From NCBI RefSeq assembly GCF_004139715.1, contig NZ_CP035544.1, forward strand, positions 310,001 through 374,000: DNA of 64,000 nucleotides. Reading direction: 5' to 3'. This document shows, one piece after another, positions 29,663 through 38,257 of this stretch. This DNA comes from Muriicola soli. Its GTDB lineage: Bacteria > Bacteroidota > Bacteroidia > Flavobacteriales > Flavobacteriaceae. Below the pieces are notes generated by a model that searched no databases, was not told the DNA's origin, and was given only the letters and a program-made list of their open reading frames with translations. Position 1 is the stretch's first letter. Each line of letters begins with the position of its first letter. The position numbers were made by a program, and so were the translations under genes.

Positions 29663-30370
29663 ATGTTTCGATTTTTTCGTCAAATCCGTCAACAACTCCT
29701 GGGCGATGTAAAGAATACAAAATACCTGAAATACGCTGTTGGAGAAATTCTTCTGGTGGTGATCGGGATCCTCCTCGCTTTACAGATCAACGACTGGAAC
29801 GAAGATAGGAAAAGCAGGAATTTCGAGGTGGAGATGCTGCAACAAATCCGTGTAAACCTTTTGCAAGACAGAAATGCTTTAAGCAAAATAGCAGACAATG
29901 GAAACAGGGCCTTAAGAGCTGCTGATTCTATCTTAAGCGTCACTGCAGAACACGACAGTTTAGCCCATTGGGTGGGACGATTTATGCAATTCAATCGCTT
30001 CCAGCCGTTGACCAACGGCTACGAAGTTTTGAAATCCAAGGGACTGGACCAGATTCGCAATAAGGATTTGAGATTTCTATTAGGGACCTACTACGATGAT
30101 CGCATCAAGTTTATCGGGCAGGCAATTAAGGATATCGAATGGGAATTTATGAATGAATGGTTGCCGATATTAAAGAGGAATGTGGTTAGCTTTACTTTTG
30201 GAAAAAGCGCAGTACTGAAGGATTATAGCATTTTTACCACAGAAGGTTTAGAAAGGAATATTATTGTGATGAATAAGGATAATTATGGGGGCAGTGTGGT
30301 GTACATTGAAGAAGGACTTGTGCTCATCGATTCTCTCCTGAATATGATCGATGAGGAATTAAAGAAGTAG
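29663..30370 (+). CDS. DUF6090 family membrane protein
   Basis: A 235-residue protein with the family start MFRFFRQIRQQLL, then KYLKYAVGEILLVVIGILLALQINDWNEDRK, cut here into YAVGEILLVVIGIL and ALQINDWNE. It has a single membrane helix near residues 25-45 and a mostly helical part outside. I chose the ATG at 29663 because the family begins with an M-[IF]-x-FFR-type segment; an ATG at 29639 would add eight residues. The function of the family is unknown to me. It opens the carbohydrate locus, and a second member lies at its end (36119). Confidence 0.85.
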   Translation: MFRFFRQIRQQLLGDVKNTKYLKYAVGEILLVVIGILLALQINDWNEDRKSRNFEVEMLQQIRVNLLQDRNALSKIADNGNRALRAADSILSVTAEHDSLAHWVGRFMQFNRFQPLTNGYEVLKSKGLDQIRNKDLRFLLGTYYDDRIKFIGQAIKDIEWEFMNEWLPILKRNVVSFTFGKSAVLKDYSIFTTEGLERNIIVMNKDNYGGSVVYIEEGLVLIDSLLNMIDEELKK

Positions 30371-30493
30371 AGGCTTGCAATGCAGCAAGGAAGTAAAAAA
30401 TGTGATTCATCGGCTCTCTGCACCTGCTATAGTTCATACTGAAGACCCCGAATTTATTTTCTATATTTACGAATAGATCATAATTCCATTCCC

Positions 30494-31447
30494 ATGCGAA
30501 ATTCAAGAAGACTTTCCCAATTGTTTTGTTTTGTTATACTCACATGCCTCAGCTTTAATCTGCATTCTCAGGAGGTTCCTGAAGCGATAGGGCAGTGGGA
30601 CCTTGAAGTTCAGATGGGAGACCAATGGCTGCCTTCCTGGCTCGAAGTAAAGCAATCAGGCTCAAAAGCCCTTGTAGGGCATTATGTGAGCTATGCCGGG
30701 AGTGCCAGACCTATCTCCGAGGTTCATTTTAAAGATAAACTTGTCAGTTTTAGTATCCCTCCGCAATGGATTGGAACTCAGTACATGATGTTTACAGGAA
30801 CGGTTAATGGAGACGCTATGGAAGGAAACCTTCTTGATCATTCGGGTATGCCACATGCCTTCAGAGGAGTAAGGGCACCTAAGCTTCTGTACCCGGAACC
30901 TGAGAAATGGTCAAAGCCCAGGACACTTTTAAAAGCAAATACTTTGGACGGCTGGAAAGTACCTGAAGGGAGTGCAATAAATCAGTGGTTCGTCAAGGAC
31001 GGGGTATTGACGAGTCCGGCATCGGGAGCCAACCTGATGACCGAAGAAAAATTTATGGATTTTAAATTGCAGATTGAATTCCGCTTTCCGGAGCATTCCA
31101 ATTCCGGAGTCTATCTGCGCGGGCGTTACGAAGTACAGGTAGAGGATAGCTATGGGAAAGAACCTTCTTCAGTTTATCTGGGAGGGGTGTATGGCTTTCT
31201 CACTCCCAATGAAAATGTGGCGAAAAAAGCAGGGGAATGGCAGACCTATGACATCACCCTGGTGGGAAGACGTGTGACGGTGGTGGCCAACGGCAAGACC
31301 ATTATCCATCAGCAGATCATTCCCGGGATCACAGGAGGCGCCCTTGATAGCAAGGAAGGTGAACCGGGGCCTATTTATTTACAGGGAGATCACGGACCTG
31401 TGGAGTATCGCAATATCACCATCGCTACACCCGAGGGTCAGATGTAG
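30494..31447 (+). CDS. DUF1080 (3-keto-disaccharide hydrolase-like) protein, secreted
   Basis: A 317-residue protein with a signal peptide (about residues 8-25, ending LHSQ). An N-terminal beta domain (about 30-130) of unclear family is followed by a concanavalin-like DUF1080 domain (about 140-312): WFVKDGVLTSPASGANL, IEFRFPEHSNSGVYLRGRYE and GDHGPVEYRNI are typical. DUF1080 domains occur in glycoside-acting proteins, including 3-keto-disaccharide hydrolases. It precedes two glycosidase genes on the same strand, so a role in sugar breakdown is likely, but the substrate is open. Confidence 0.85.
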   Translation: MRNSRRLSQLFCFVILTCLSFNLHSQEVPEAIGQWDLEVQMGDQWLPSWLEVKQSGSKALVGHYVSYAGSARPISEVHFKDKLVSFSIPPQWIGTQYMMFTGTVNGDAMEGNLLDHSGMPHAFRGVRAPKLLYPEPEKWSKPRTLLKANTLDGWKVPEGSAINQWFVKDGVLTSPASGANLMTEEKFMDFKLQIEFRFPEHSNSGVYLRGRYEVQVEDSYGKEPSSVYLGGVYGFLTPNENVAKKAGEWQTYDITLVGRRVTVVANGKTIIHQQIIPGITGGALDSKEGEPGPIYLQGDHGPVEYRNITIATPEGQM

Positions 31448-31495
31448 CAAGACATTCACATTACCACAATCAGGAACCTAGTTATTCACCACCCT

Positions 31496-33895
31496 ATGAA
31501 ATACCTTTTGGCCTTTGCCTTTGCATACCTTTTTATCTTGGGATGCCAAGAACAACAGCCAGATACCTTTGGTTCATTCCTGGAAAACAGCCCTTCAATC
31601 CAGGGTAAAACAAACTACCTTTCTTCTCCTTTTGTGACGGCAGGCGATCGTGTTTATATGGTGGGTTACCAGGATGGCAGCTTTCCCGAATTGGGTTGGC
31701 ATATTAAAAACGAGATGGGAGGATTATGGGACCATCCCATTAAATTGATGGATGGGTTTGATATCCGATTGCGAGCAATAGACCTTGAGTTAAGTCTCGA
31801 CCAGGCCACAACCTTTACCAATTACCCCTTTGCTAACAGGCATACATTTATTTTCGACAAGGAGAAAATCAAGGCAGAACGCTGGCAATTTGTGCCTGAT
31901 GGGGCAGAAGGAATCCTGGTTCAGCTCGCCATTATGAATGACGGGGAATTGGTCAGGGAAATGGATGTTGACATTATCGGTCATGCAGATCTCCGCCCTA
32001 CATGGTTAGGGGAAAGGACAGCTATGAATGACAGTCCGGACGAGGCTCTTTTTCAGGAAGGATCCGATATATGGGTGATGAAAGACCAGGACAATCCCTG
32101 GTTTGTGGCCTTTGGCGCCGATCGGCCTTCGAATTCTCACAGGCTGACAGAAAGTAATTATGGAGGACAAGGGGTTTCAGGAATGTTGTCCTATGCTGTG
32201 ATACTTAAGCCCGGGGAAACCAAAACGATCACCTTCACAATAGCCGGTTCTTATGTTTCCGAAGAAGCAATGCTACAAACCTATAGTACTTTGCAAGCTA
32301 ATTGGGTATCACTCCTAAAAGAAAAACAGGACAGGTATTCTCAATTGGCCAAGATGTCTAAGTTGACAATACCGGACAAGCAATTAGAACAAACCTTTGA
32401 ATGGCTCAAATACAATTGCGACTGGCTGGTGCGTACCGTACCGGAAATTGGAAGCGGAATAACGGCCGGAATCCCCGACTATCCCTGGTGGTTTGGAGTA
32501 GATAGTGAATACGCGCTTAAGGGCTATATGGCCGTGGGACAAAGTGAGGCCGTCTACAAGACCATAGCTTTACTGGATAGTCTCTCTGAGGTTACCAATG
32601 ATAATGGCAGGATCGTCCATGAAGTCTCTACAAACGGAGCGGTTTTTAATGAAGGCAATATCAATGAAACGCCACAATTCGCCTCTTTAATTTGGGAAGT
32701 TTACCGATGGAATGGTGAAAAGGCCTTTTTAAAACGCTATTTCCCGACGATCAAAAAAGGATTACAGTGGCTGATGTCAGAAAAAGATAAAGACGGAAAT
32801 GGTTTCCCCGATGGCTTTGGGATGATGGAGATCCATGGCCTTGACAGCGAGATGATCGATGTGGCGGCTTACACCCAAAGAGCCTTCGCCGACGCTTCAA
32901 AGATAGCTGCTGCATTAGGAGAAGAAGGTCTTAAAGAAGAATACGAAGGCACTGCTGAAGCGCTTAGGCAACAGATCAATACTAAATTCTGGTCAGAAGA
33001 ATTTAGTTCCTATGCCGATTTTATTGGAACAGACCAACAAGCCCTTTTGCTTATTGAGGATGCCATAATAAGAGCAGATACCCTGAACAAACCCTGGGCG
33101 GTAAAAGAATTGAAGGCAACTAAAGAAGCTATTTTAGCTAATCCTTCATCCAAACCAAGACCCTTTGTGCTGCACCACAACTGGGTAGTGAATACCCCAA
33201 TGGAAATGAAGATAGCAGATCCGGAGAAGGCAATTCGGGCATTAGAAACAGCACAGAACTTTGTAAATCCGTTCGGAGTATTCGTCACGGGGATCGACAG
33301 GGATGCCTCTGCCGGCTCGGACGACGGATCTTTTAAAGGGTCTAAAGTGTTTTCCTATACCGGGGCCGTGATGACCCTCCCAACCGGGGTTCAGGCTGTA
33401 GCGGAAAATAATTATAGTCGGCCTGATCAGGCTTTGAATTACCTGGAGCGTATGACCAGAACCTTTAGTTATGCCCTGCCGGGCAGCATGTACGAGGTTT
33501 CTCCCGATTACGGAATGATGACCCAGGCCTGGAACATCTACAGTTTTGCGATTCCCATTGTTCAACAGTTCTTCGGGATACAACCTGATGCCGCAGAAAA
33601 GAAAGTTGTTATTAGTCCGCAAATGCCAGATTCCTGGACGGAAGCATCGTTGGAGAATGTAATTATTGCTGACAACTCTGTTTCGGTCTATTATGAAACA
33701 GCTGAGAAGGGTTACAAGATTAAGGTAACCCAGGTGAACCCTGGCTGGGAAATGATATTAAGTCTGTCGGATGAAAGTGAGGAAAAAGGATTTATGGTAA
33801 TGACCTCTGAGGTGACGGCTATCCAACAAGATGGTAGTTATTTATTAAAGACTTCTGGAAGCTCTCTTGAAGTATCCGTCAGTTTTGAACCATAA
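31496..33895 (+). CDS. Six-hairpin glycoside hydrolase, lipoprotein
   Basis: A 799-residue lipoprotein: the signal ends with a lipobox (FILGC, cysteine near residue 17). An N-terminal beta-sandwich (about 25-270) leads to an (alpha/alpha)6 catalytic region (about 300-680) with WWFGVDSEYALKGY, EKDKDGNGFPDGFGMMEI and AAYTQRAF, as in glycogen-debranching/GH116/GH63-like clans. A C-terminal beta domain follows. Acidic candidates in DKDGNGFPDG and in the DRDASAGSDDG segment fit general acid/base roles, but I cannot assign the exact family. It lies between DUF1080 and GH97 genes and would act at the cell surface or in the periplasm. Confidence 0.82.
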   Translation: MKYLLAFAFAYLFILGCQEQQPDTFGSFLENSPSIQGKTNYLSSPFVTAGDRVYMVGYQDGSFPELGWHIKNEMGGLWDHPIKLMDGFDIRLRAIDLELSLDQATTFTNYPFANRHTFIFDKEKIKAERWQFVPDGAEGILVQLAIMNDGELVREMDVDIIGHADLRPTWLGERTAMNDSPDEALFQEGSDIWVMKDQDNPWFVAFGADRPSNSHRLTESNYGGQGVSGMLSYAVILKPGETKTITFTIAGSYVSEEAMLQTYSTLQANWVSLLKEKQDRYSQLAKMSKLTIPDKQLEQTFEWLKYNCDWLVRTVPEIGSGITAGIPDYPWWFGVDSEYALKGYMAVGQSEAVYKTIALLDSLSEVTNDNGRIVHEVSTNGAVFNEGNINETPQFASLIWEVYRWNGEKAFLKRYFPTIKKGLQWLMSEKDKDGNGFPDGFGMMEIHGLDSEMIDVAAYTQRAFADASKIAAALGEEGLKEEYEGTAEALRQQINTKFWSEEFSSYADFIGTDQQALLLIEDAIIRADTLNKPWAVKELKATKEAILANPSSKPRPFVLHHNWVVNTPMEMKIADPEKAIRALETAQNFVNPFGVFVTGIDRDASAGSDDGSFKGSKVFSYTGAVMTLPTGVQAVAENNYSRPDQALNYLERMTRTFSYALPGSMYEVSPDYGMMTQAWNIYSFAIPIVQQFFGIQPDAAEKKVVISPQMPDSWTEASLENVIIADNSVSVYYETAEKGYKIKVTQVNPGWEMILSLSDESEEKGFMVMTSEVTAIQQDGSYLLKTSGSSLEVSVSFEP

Positions 33896-33980
33896 ATTAG
33901 CTGCCCTGCTTCCGGTCTGATTACCGTGTCTCCTTCTTCTTTTTTATCTTTATCAACTATCACCTTTAACCCTGTAAAGA

Positions 33981-36122
33981 ATGTATTTCAAATTAAATCG
34001 AATTCCCAACTCCTATTTTATCCTTTTTCTGGCCTTTGGAGTTATAAGCTGTACTAACAATACGAAACCTGCACTTAGTTCACCGGACAACAAGATAGGC
34101 GTCAGTTTTGCGCTTACCGAGTCTGGAGAACCTCAATACGAAGTATTTTATCAAGATAAACCTGTCATCCTTCCTTCAAGCCTTGGATTCGAATTTAAAG
34201 ACCAGGTTTCCCTGAAAGACGGTTTTAGTATTGCAAAAGTCAGCTATAGTATGGAGGATGAAACCTGGCCAATGCCCTGGGGGGAACAAGACAGTGTGCG
34301 CAATCACTACAATGAAATGCAAATAGTACTCAAGGAAAACAAGGCCCCAGGGAGGACCTTGAACATTGTATTTAGAGCGTTTGATGATGGTATTGGTTTT
34401 CGTTATGAATTTCCGGAGCAGGCCGATATGGAGGAGATGCTTATTACGGATGAAAATACTCAATTCAATCTAGGGGGGAACCACGAGGTATGGTGGCAAC
34501 CTGGCGATTGGGATATATACGAGCATTTGTATAGCCATACTCAGTTTTCGGAGATCGATGCCCTTTCCAAGAGAAATGACCCCAATCTCAAGGCAACCTT
34601 CATACCGGAGAATGCGGTCAATACGCCGGTGACCATGAAGACAGCAGACGGGGTCTACCTCAGCTTTCACGAGGCAGATCTTACCGATTATGCCGGAATG
34701 ACCCTTATGGTGGATCCTGCGAACAACACCATGGTAAGTGAACTCGTAGGATCGGAGAGGCTGGGAGGGAAGGCCGTGATCTCGGCCCCTTTCAACACCC
34801 CCTGGAGGACGATTCAGATCGCAGACAGGGCTGGGGACCTCATCGAGTCCACCCTCTCGCTCAACCTGAACGAGCCCAATGCAATAGGGGATGTTAGCTA
34901 TTTTACTCCCATGAAATACGTGGGGATCTGGTGGGAGATGCACCTGGGGAAATCCACCTGGGATATGGAAGGCAGTCAGAGCATGAACACCTTTACGAAA
35001 AGCGGGGAGGTAAAGCCTAACCACGGAGCTACAACGGAAAACGCCATTCGGTATATCGATTTTGCGGCCGAGAATGGGATCAAAGGCCTGCTGGTGGAAG
35101 GCTGGAATACCGGGTGGGACAAATGGATCAATACGGAGGACCGGGAAGGGGTATTCGATTTTATGACGCCTTATGCCGATTATGATTTTGATAAGGTGAT
35201 GGCTTATGCCAAAGAGAAAGACGTAGAAGTGATCATGCACCACGAGACCTCCGCAGCCCCGCTGACCTATGAAAAGCAGATGGATGTAGCCTATAAGTTT
35301 ATGAAAGAGAATGGGATGAATTCAGTTAAAACGGGCTACGTAGGCAAGATTATTCCTAAAGGTGAATACCACCACGGGCAGTGGATGGTACGCCACTACC
35401 ACAAGGTTTTGGAAGAGGCTGCTAAAATGAAAATTGCGATCAATGCTCACGAGCCCATCAAGGCTACGGGAAAACGAAGGACCTATCCCAACGCCATTTC
35501 CAGGGAAGGCCTGCGCGGACAGGAATTCAATGCCTGGGCCGCAGACGGGGGCAATCCGCCAAACCATTTGCCTATTGTTGCATTTACGAGGATGCTGTCC
35601 GGGCCTATCGATTTTACCCCGGGGATCTTTAATATCAAATTTGACGAATACAAACCCGACAATCAGGTGAGTACAACCCTTGCGCACCAACTGGCGCTTT
35701 ATGTGGTTATTTACAGCCCCATTCAGATGCTGGCCGACTTGCCGGAGCATTACACAGAACAAGGGCGACCACATCCGGCCCTGCAATTTATCCGTGACGT
35801 AGGGGTCGACTGGTCTGAGAGCAGGGTACTCGATGGCGAAGTAGGGGACTTTGTTACCATTGCCAGAAAAGAAAGAGGATCAGGGAATTGGTTTGTTGGA
35901 GGTATCACCGGGGACGAGGGTAGAGAAGAATCCATCAAACTCGATTTTCTCGAGCGAGGAAAGACCTATAAGGCGATACTTTATAAGGATGCCCCGGATG
36001 CCCATTGGGATAAAAACCCTCAGGCCTATGAAATTGAGTCAATGGATGTAACCTCTGAGGATATAATTGAGGTAAAACTGGCTCCCGGTGGTGGTTTTGC
36101 CTTAAGTCTTATACAGGAATGA
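33981..36122 (+). CDS. Glycoside hydrolase family 97 protein (SusB-like), lipoprotein
   Basis: A 713-residue GH97 enzyme, a family of calcium-dependent alpha-glucosidases and alpha-galactosidases. A lipobox (GVISC) near residue 24 marks a lipoprotein. The N-terminal beta-sandwich (about 30-290) is followed by a TIM barrel (about 300-600) with KYVGIWWEMHLG, EGWNTGWDKW, MHHETSAAP, INAHEPIKATGKRRTYPN and REGLRGQEFN, holding the conserved glutamates of the inverting branch near residues 490-515, and a C-terminal beta domain. The stop overlaps the start of the following DUF6090 gene (ATGA). No SusC/SusD pair is nearby. Confidence 0.94.
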   Translation: MYFKLNRIPNSYFILFLAFGVISCTNNTKPALSSPDNKIGVSFALTESGEPQYEVFYQDKPVILPSSLGFEFKDQVSLKDGFSIAKVSYSMEDETWPMPWGEQDSVRNHYNEMQIVLKENKAPGRTLNIVFRAFDDGIGFRYEFPEQADMEEMLITDENTQFNLGGNHEVWWQPGDWDIYEHLYSHTQFSEIDALSKRNDPNLKATFIPENAVNTPVTMKTADGVYLSFHEADLTDYAGMTLMVDPANNTMVSELVGSERLGGKAVISAPFNTPWRTIQIADRAGDLIESTLSLNLNEPNAIGDVSYFTPMKYVGIWWEMHLGKSTWDMEGSQSMNTFTKSGEVKPNHGATTENAIRYIDFAAENGIKGLLVEGWNTGWDKWINTEDREGVFDFMTPYADYDFDKVMAYAKEKDVEVIMHHETSAAPLTYEKQMDVAYKFMKENGMNSVKTGYVGKIIPKGEYHHGQWMVRHYHKVLEEAAKMKIAINAHEPIKATGKRRTYPNAISREGLRGQEFNAWAADGGNPPNHLPIVAFTRMLSGPIDFTPGIFNIKFDEYKPDNQVSTTLAHQLALYVVIYSPIQMLADLPEHYTEQGRPHPALQFIRDVGVDWSESRVLDGEVGDFVTIARKERGSGNWFVGGITGDEGREESIKLDFLERGKTYKAILYKDAPDAHWDKNPQAYEIESMDVTSEDIIEVKLAPGGGFALSLIQE

Positions 36123-36931
36123 TTTCCCTGTTTCGTCGCTTGCGTGAGCGAGTGCTCATAGATAAAAAGGTTAGTAGGTACTTATTGTACGCCATAGGTG
36201 AGATCCTATTGATCGTGATAGGGATATTGTTGGCAGTCCAGGTCAATGATTGGAATACTTTGAGGAATGAAAAGCGTGAGGAGCAGCAAATGCTCAAACA
36301 GCTCCGTACTGAATTCAAGGCCAACAGGGACCAGATACAGGACAAGATTGTTTTACACAGGAGAATCGTTTCCAGTGGAGAACGGCTCTTGGAATTCATC
36401 GACAACTATGATGGCGGGATATACACAGACAGCCTGTATGCCCATCTGAGTTGGACGCTTACGGCACCTACTTTTGACCCTTCCCTTGGCGTTACTAATG
36501 ACCTTATCAATTCAGGGAAGTTGTATCTCATCAGGAACGATTCTTTGCGACATTTGGTTTCCGGATGGAGTGGTTACATCGATTTTGCCACTGAGGAGGA
36601 AAAAATCTGGCTAAAGATTCGCGATGAATTCTATATCCCCTATCTGAAGGAAAACTTTTCTGTTAGGAATATTCTTCACGTTATTCAGCTGGGAAGTGCT
36701 GCTCGCGGAATGATGAATTTTGGAGGTATTTATGACGCTTCCGACGCCGGTCCTTCGAAGTGGGATACATCTAATAGCAAGGAAATGACCAGGACAGAAT
36801 TATTGTTATTAGAGGATAATGCCGCAGAATTGACTAACCTGAATAAGTTGTCTGTTACCCAGATGAGTGAATTGCGAAACCTGTCCGATCGTATTCTGAA
36901 AATGATCGAAGAGGAAATAGATGCTAATTAA
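36119..36931 (+). CDS. DUF6090 family membrane protein
   Basis: A 270-residue DUF6090 member. It starts MISLFRRLRERVL, then YLLYAIGEILLIVIGILLAV and QVNDWN as one membrane helix (about residues 22-42), followed by a charged, mainly helical part. It overlaps the GH97 stop by four bases, so its translation is coupled to that enzyme. This is the second copy in the locus; the first is at 29663 and is about 35 residues shorter. The function is unknown; the coupling hints at a role tied to the glycosidases. Confidence 0.86.
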   Translation: MISLFRRLRERVLIDKKVSRYLLYAIGEILLIVIGILLAVQVNDWNTLRNEKREEQQMLKQLRTEFKANRDQIQDKIVLHRRIVSSGERLLEFIDNYDGGIYTDSLYAHLSWTLTAPTFDPSLGVTNDLINSGKLYLIRNDSLRHLVSGWSGYIDFATEEEKIWLKIRDEFYIPYLKENFSVRNILHVIQLGSAARGMMNFGGIYDASDAGPSKWDTSNSKEMTRTELLLLEDNAAELTNLNKLSVTQMSELRNLSDRILKMIEEEIDAN

Positions 36932-37235
36932 TAACTAGACGGTGCGGAAATTAAATCTGCTCTATTGGGGAATCTTTATCGACAGCAAGGGCATAATCCT
37001 CCATTAAGAATTGTTGAAGCTGTTAAAATAATTCAGGAGGCTTACTCCGATTATAATTCGAAGCATCAAAATATCCTCTCGATAAAGTGTCTTTTTCTTT
37101 GCTTCCTTTCTTTTATTCATGTCACTCCTATTTGCCTTTTTTAGGTGTTCATGAATGCTACGCATTTGATCAGGCAAAAGAATTGAATAAGAAAGACGGG
37201 AATTACTAGTCCTGTCGGACTTTATCAGTCCTGCT
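36932..37235. other. Intergenic stretch with a start-less open frame
   Basis: No complete gene is visible. On the plus strand a frame of about 60 codons (36949-37143) is open but has no start codon and directly follows in-frame stops. It reads GAEIKSALLGNLYRQQGHN and so on with ordinary protein-like composition to about 37070, then turns hydrophobic. It may be the remnant of a decayed gene. The rest (37144-37235) leads into the repeat and contains one GGACT/AGTCC hairpin at 37217-37231. Confidence 0.4.
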
Positions 37236-37617
37236 CGAACATTTTGTGTGCGTTATTATTCGATTAAAGACAAACGAAGGATTTCCAGAAATAGCAGTGC
37301 CGCAAGTGGAAGTGCGATTCGCTTTAGCGAAAGAGAGCATGGAACGATAAGCGGCAGCTGCGGTTTTGGCCTAAGCCAAAAATTTCCTAAAATCCTTCTT
37401 GATTTTTTGCATCATTTTGTATCAAGACAAAATGATGAGAGGTAAAGCGTCGGGATTTGCTTGGCCCTTGGCCTCGCGAGTCCCCACCCGAACATTTTGA
37501 ACAAGAAAAAACCTGCATTGTATGCCGCTTTTTTATTCTCGTAATCAGGGAAAAAGATTAAGAATAACTTAGGAATGGCGGGAATTACTCGACCTGGCGG
37601 ACTTCGTGAGTCACGCC
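37236..37617 (+). repeat. Tandem repeat unit 1 (A1 253 bp + B1 129 bp)
   Basis: First copy of a 382-base tandem repeat. Each part begins with CGAACATTTTG (A1 at 37236, B1 at 37489). A1 holds three hairpins: TTCGC/GCGAA (37318-37331), TTTTGGC/GCCAAAA (37364-37381) and an 11-bp stem CATCATTTTGT/ACAAAATGATG (37410-37437). B1 holds a terminator-like hairpin (37506-37534) and a GACT/AGTC hairpin just before the next unit. Small frames on both strands follow the repeat and are probably not genes. Confidence 0.92.
37506..37534 (+). terminator. Terminator-like hairpin in B1
   Basis: A6, then a short imperfect stem (GCAT/ATGC plus a CG pair) with a TGT loop, then T6. It follows ACAAG as in the other B units. 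It is symmetrical enough to act in either direction. Confidence 0.45.
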
Positions 37618-37998
37618 CGAACATTTTGTGTGCGTTATTATTCGAGTAAAGACAAACGAAGGATTTCCAGAAATAGCAGTGCCGCAAGTGGAAGTGCGTT
37701 TCGCATTAGCGAAAGAGAGCATGGAACGATAAGCGGCAGCTGCGGTTTTGGCCTAAGCCAAAAATTTCCTAAAATCCTTCTTGATTTTTTGCATCATTTT
37801 GTATCAAGACAAAATGATGAGAGGTAAAGCGTCGGGATTTGCTTGGCCCTTGGCCTCGCGACTCCCCACCCGAACATTTTGAACAAGAAAAAGCCGGCAT
37901 TTTATGCCGCTTTTTATTCTCGTAATCAGGGAAAAAGATTGAGAATAACTTAGGAATGGCGGGAATTACTCGACCTGGCGGACTTCGTGAGTCACGCC
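37618..37998 (+). repeat. Tandem repeat unit 2 (A2 253 bp + B2 128 bp)
   Basis: Second copy, nearly identical to unit 1 at a spacing of 382 bases. The hairpins recur at 37699-37714, 37746-37763 and 37792-37819. A few changes fall in the first hairpin and keep or improve its pairing. B2 has a better-paired terminator-like hairpin than B1. The next CGAACATTTTG, at 37999, begins a diverged partial B unit. Confidence 0.92.
37888..37915 (+). terminator. Terminator-like hairpin in B2
   Basis: AAAAAG, bulged C, CGGCAT/ATGCCG stem with TTT loop, then CTTTTT. Twelve pairs with one bulge; preceded by ACAAG like B1 and B3. Confidence 0.6.
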
Positions 37999-38043
37999 CG
38001 AACATTTTGAACAAGAAAAAGCCCGTATTGCATACGGATTTTT
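37999..38043 (+). repeat. Partial third B unit with terminator-like hairpin
   Basis: Starts with CGAACATTTTGAACAAG like B1 and B2, then has AAAAAGC, a CCGTAT/ATACGG stem (38023-38028, 38032-38037) with TGC loop, and ATTTTT. The similarity ends after the hairpin. The stem bases differ from B2 but still pair. Confidence 0.7.
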
Positions 38044-38092
38044 AGTTTCATCCGCTTTCACTCAAGCAAGCTTGGCTCAGCTTCCTGAAACC

Positions 38093-38121
38093 AAAAAACC
38101 AGCGCATTGCGCTGGCTTTTT
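38093..38121 (-). terminator. Terminator of the tRNA transcript
   Basis: A seven-base-pair stem CCAGCGC/GCGCTGG with loop ATT, followed on the minus strand by six T. It lies just past tRNA-Leu. On the minus strand it begins CAAGAAAAAGCC, the same lead-in as the B-unit hairpins on the plus strand. Confidence 0.85.
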
Positions 38122-38131
38122 CTTGCATCTG

Positions 38132-38216
38132 TACTCGAGGCGGGACTTGAACCCGCACGGCCATAATGGCCATTGGATTTTAAGTCCAACGTGTCTACCA
38201 ATTCCACCACTCGAGC
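38132..38216 (-). tRNA. tRNA-Leu (anticodon TAA)
   Basis: An 85-base cloverleaf with long variable arm. The acceptor stem is GCTCGAG/CTCGAGT (closing G-U pair), the D-arm has GGTAGAC, the anticodon loop CTTAAAA gives TAA, the variable arm is TGGCCATTATGGCCG, and the T-arm is GCGGGTTCAAGTCCCGC. CCA is not encoded. A partial copy of its 5' end lies 42 bases upstream in the direction of transcription. Confidence 0.97.
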
Positions 38217-38257
38217 AAACATTCAATCTCGATGATTAATAAACATATTACGATTGT

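Noticed and set aside
37248-37445. Small plus-strand frames in the tandem repeats as protein genes (also 37606-37827, and minus-strand frames)
   Set aside because: They follow the repeat exactly, have no recognisable domain, and the differences between copies keep hairpins rather than residues.
37236-38009. CRISPR array
   Set aside because: Repeats are 129-253 bases long and directly adjoining, with no short repeats, regular spacers or cas genes.
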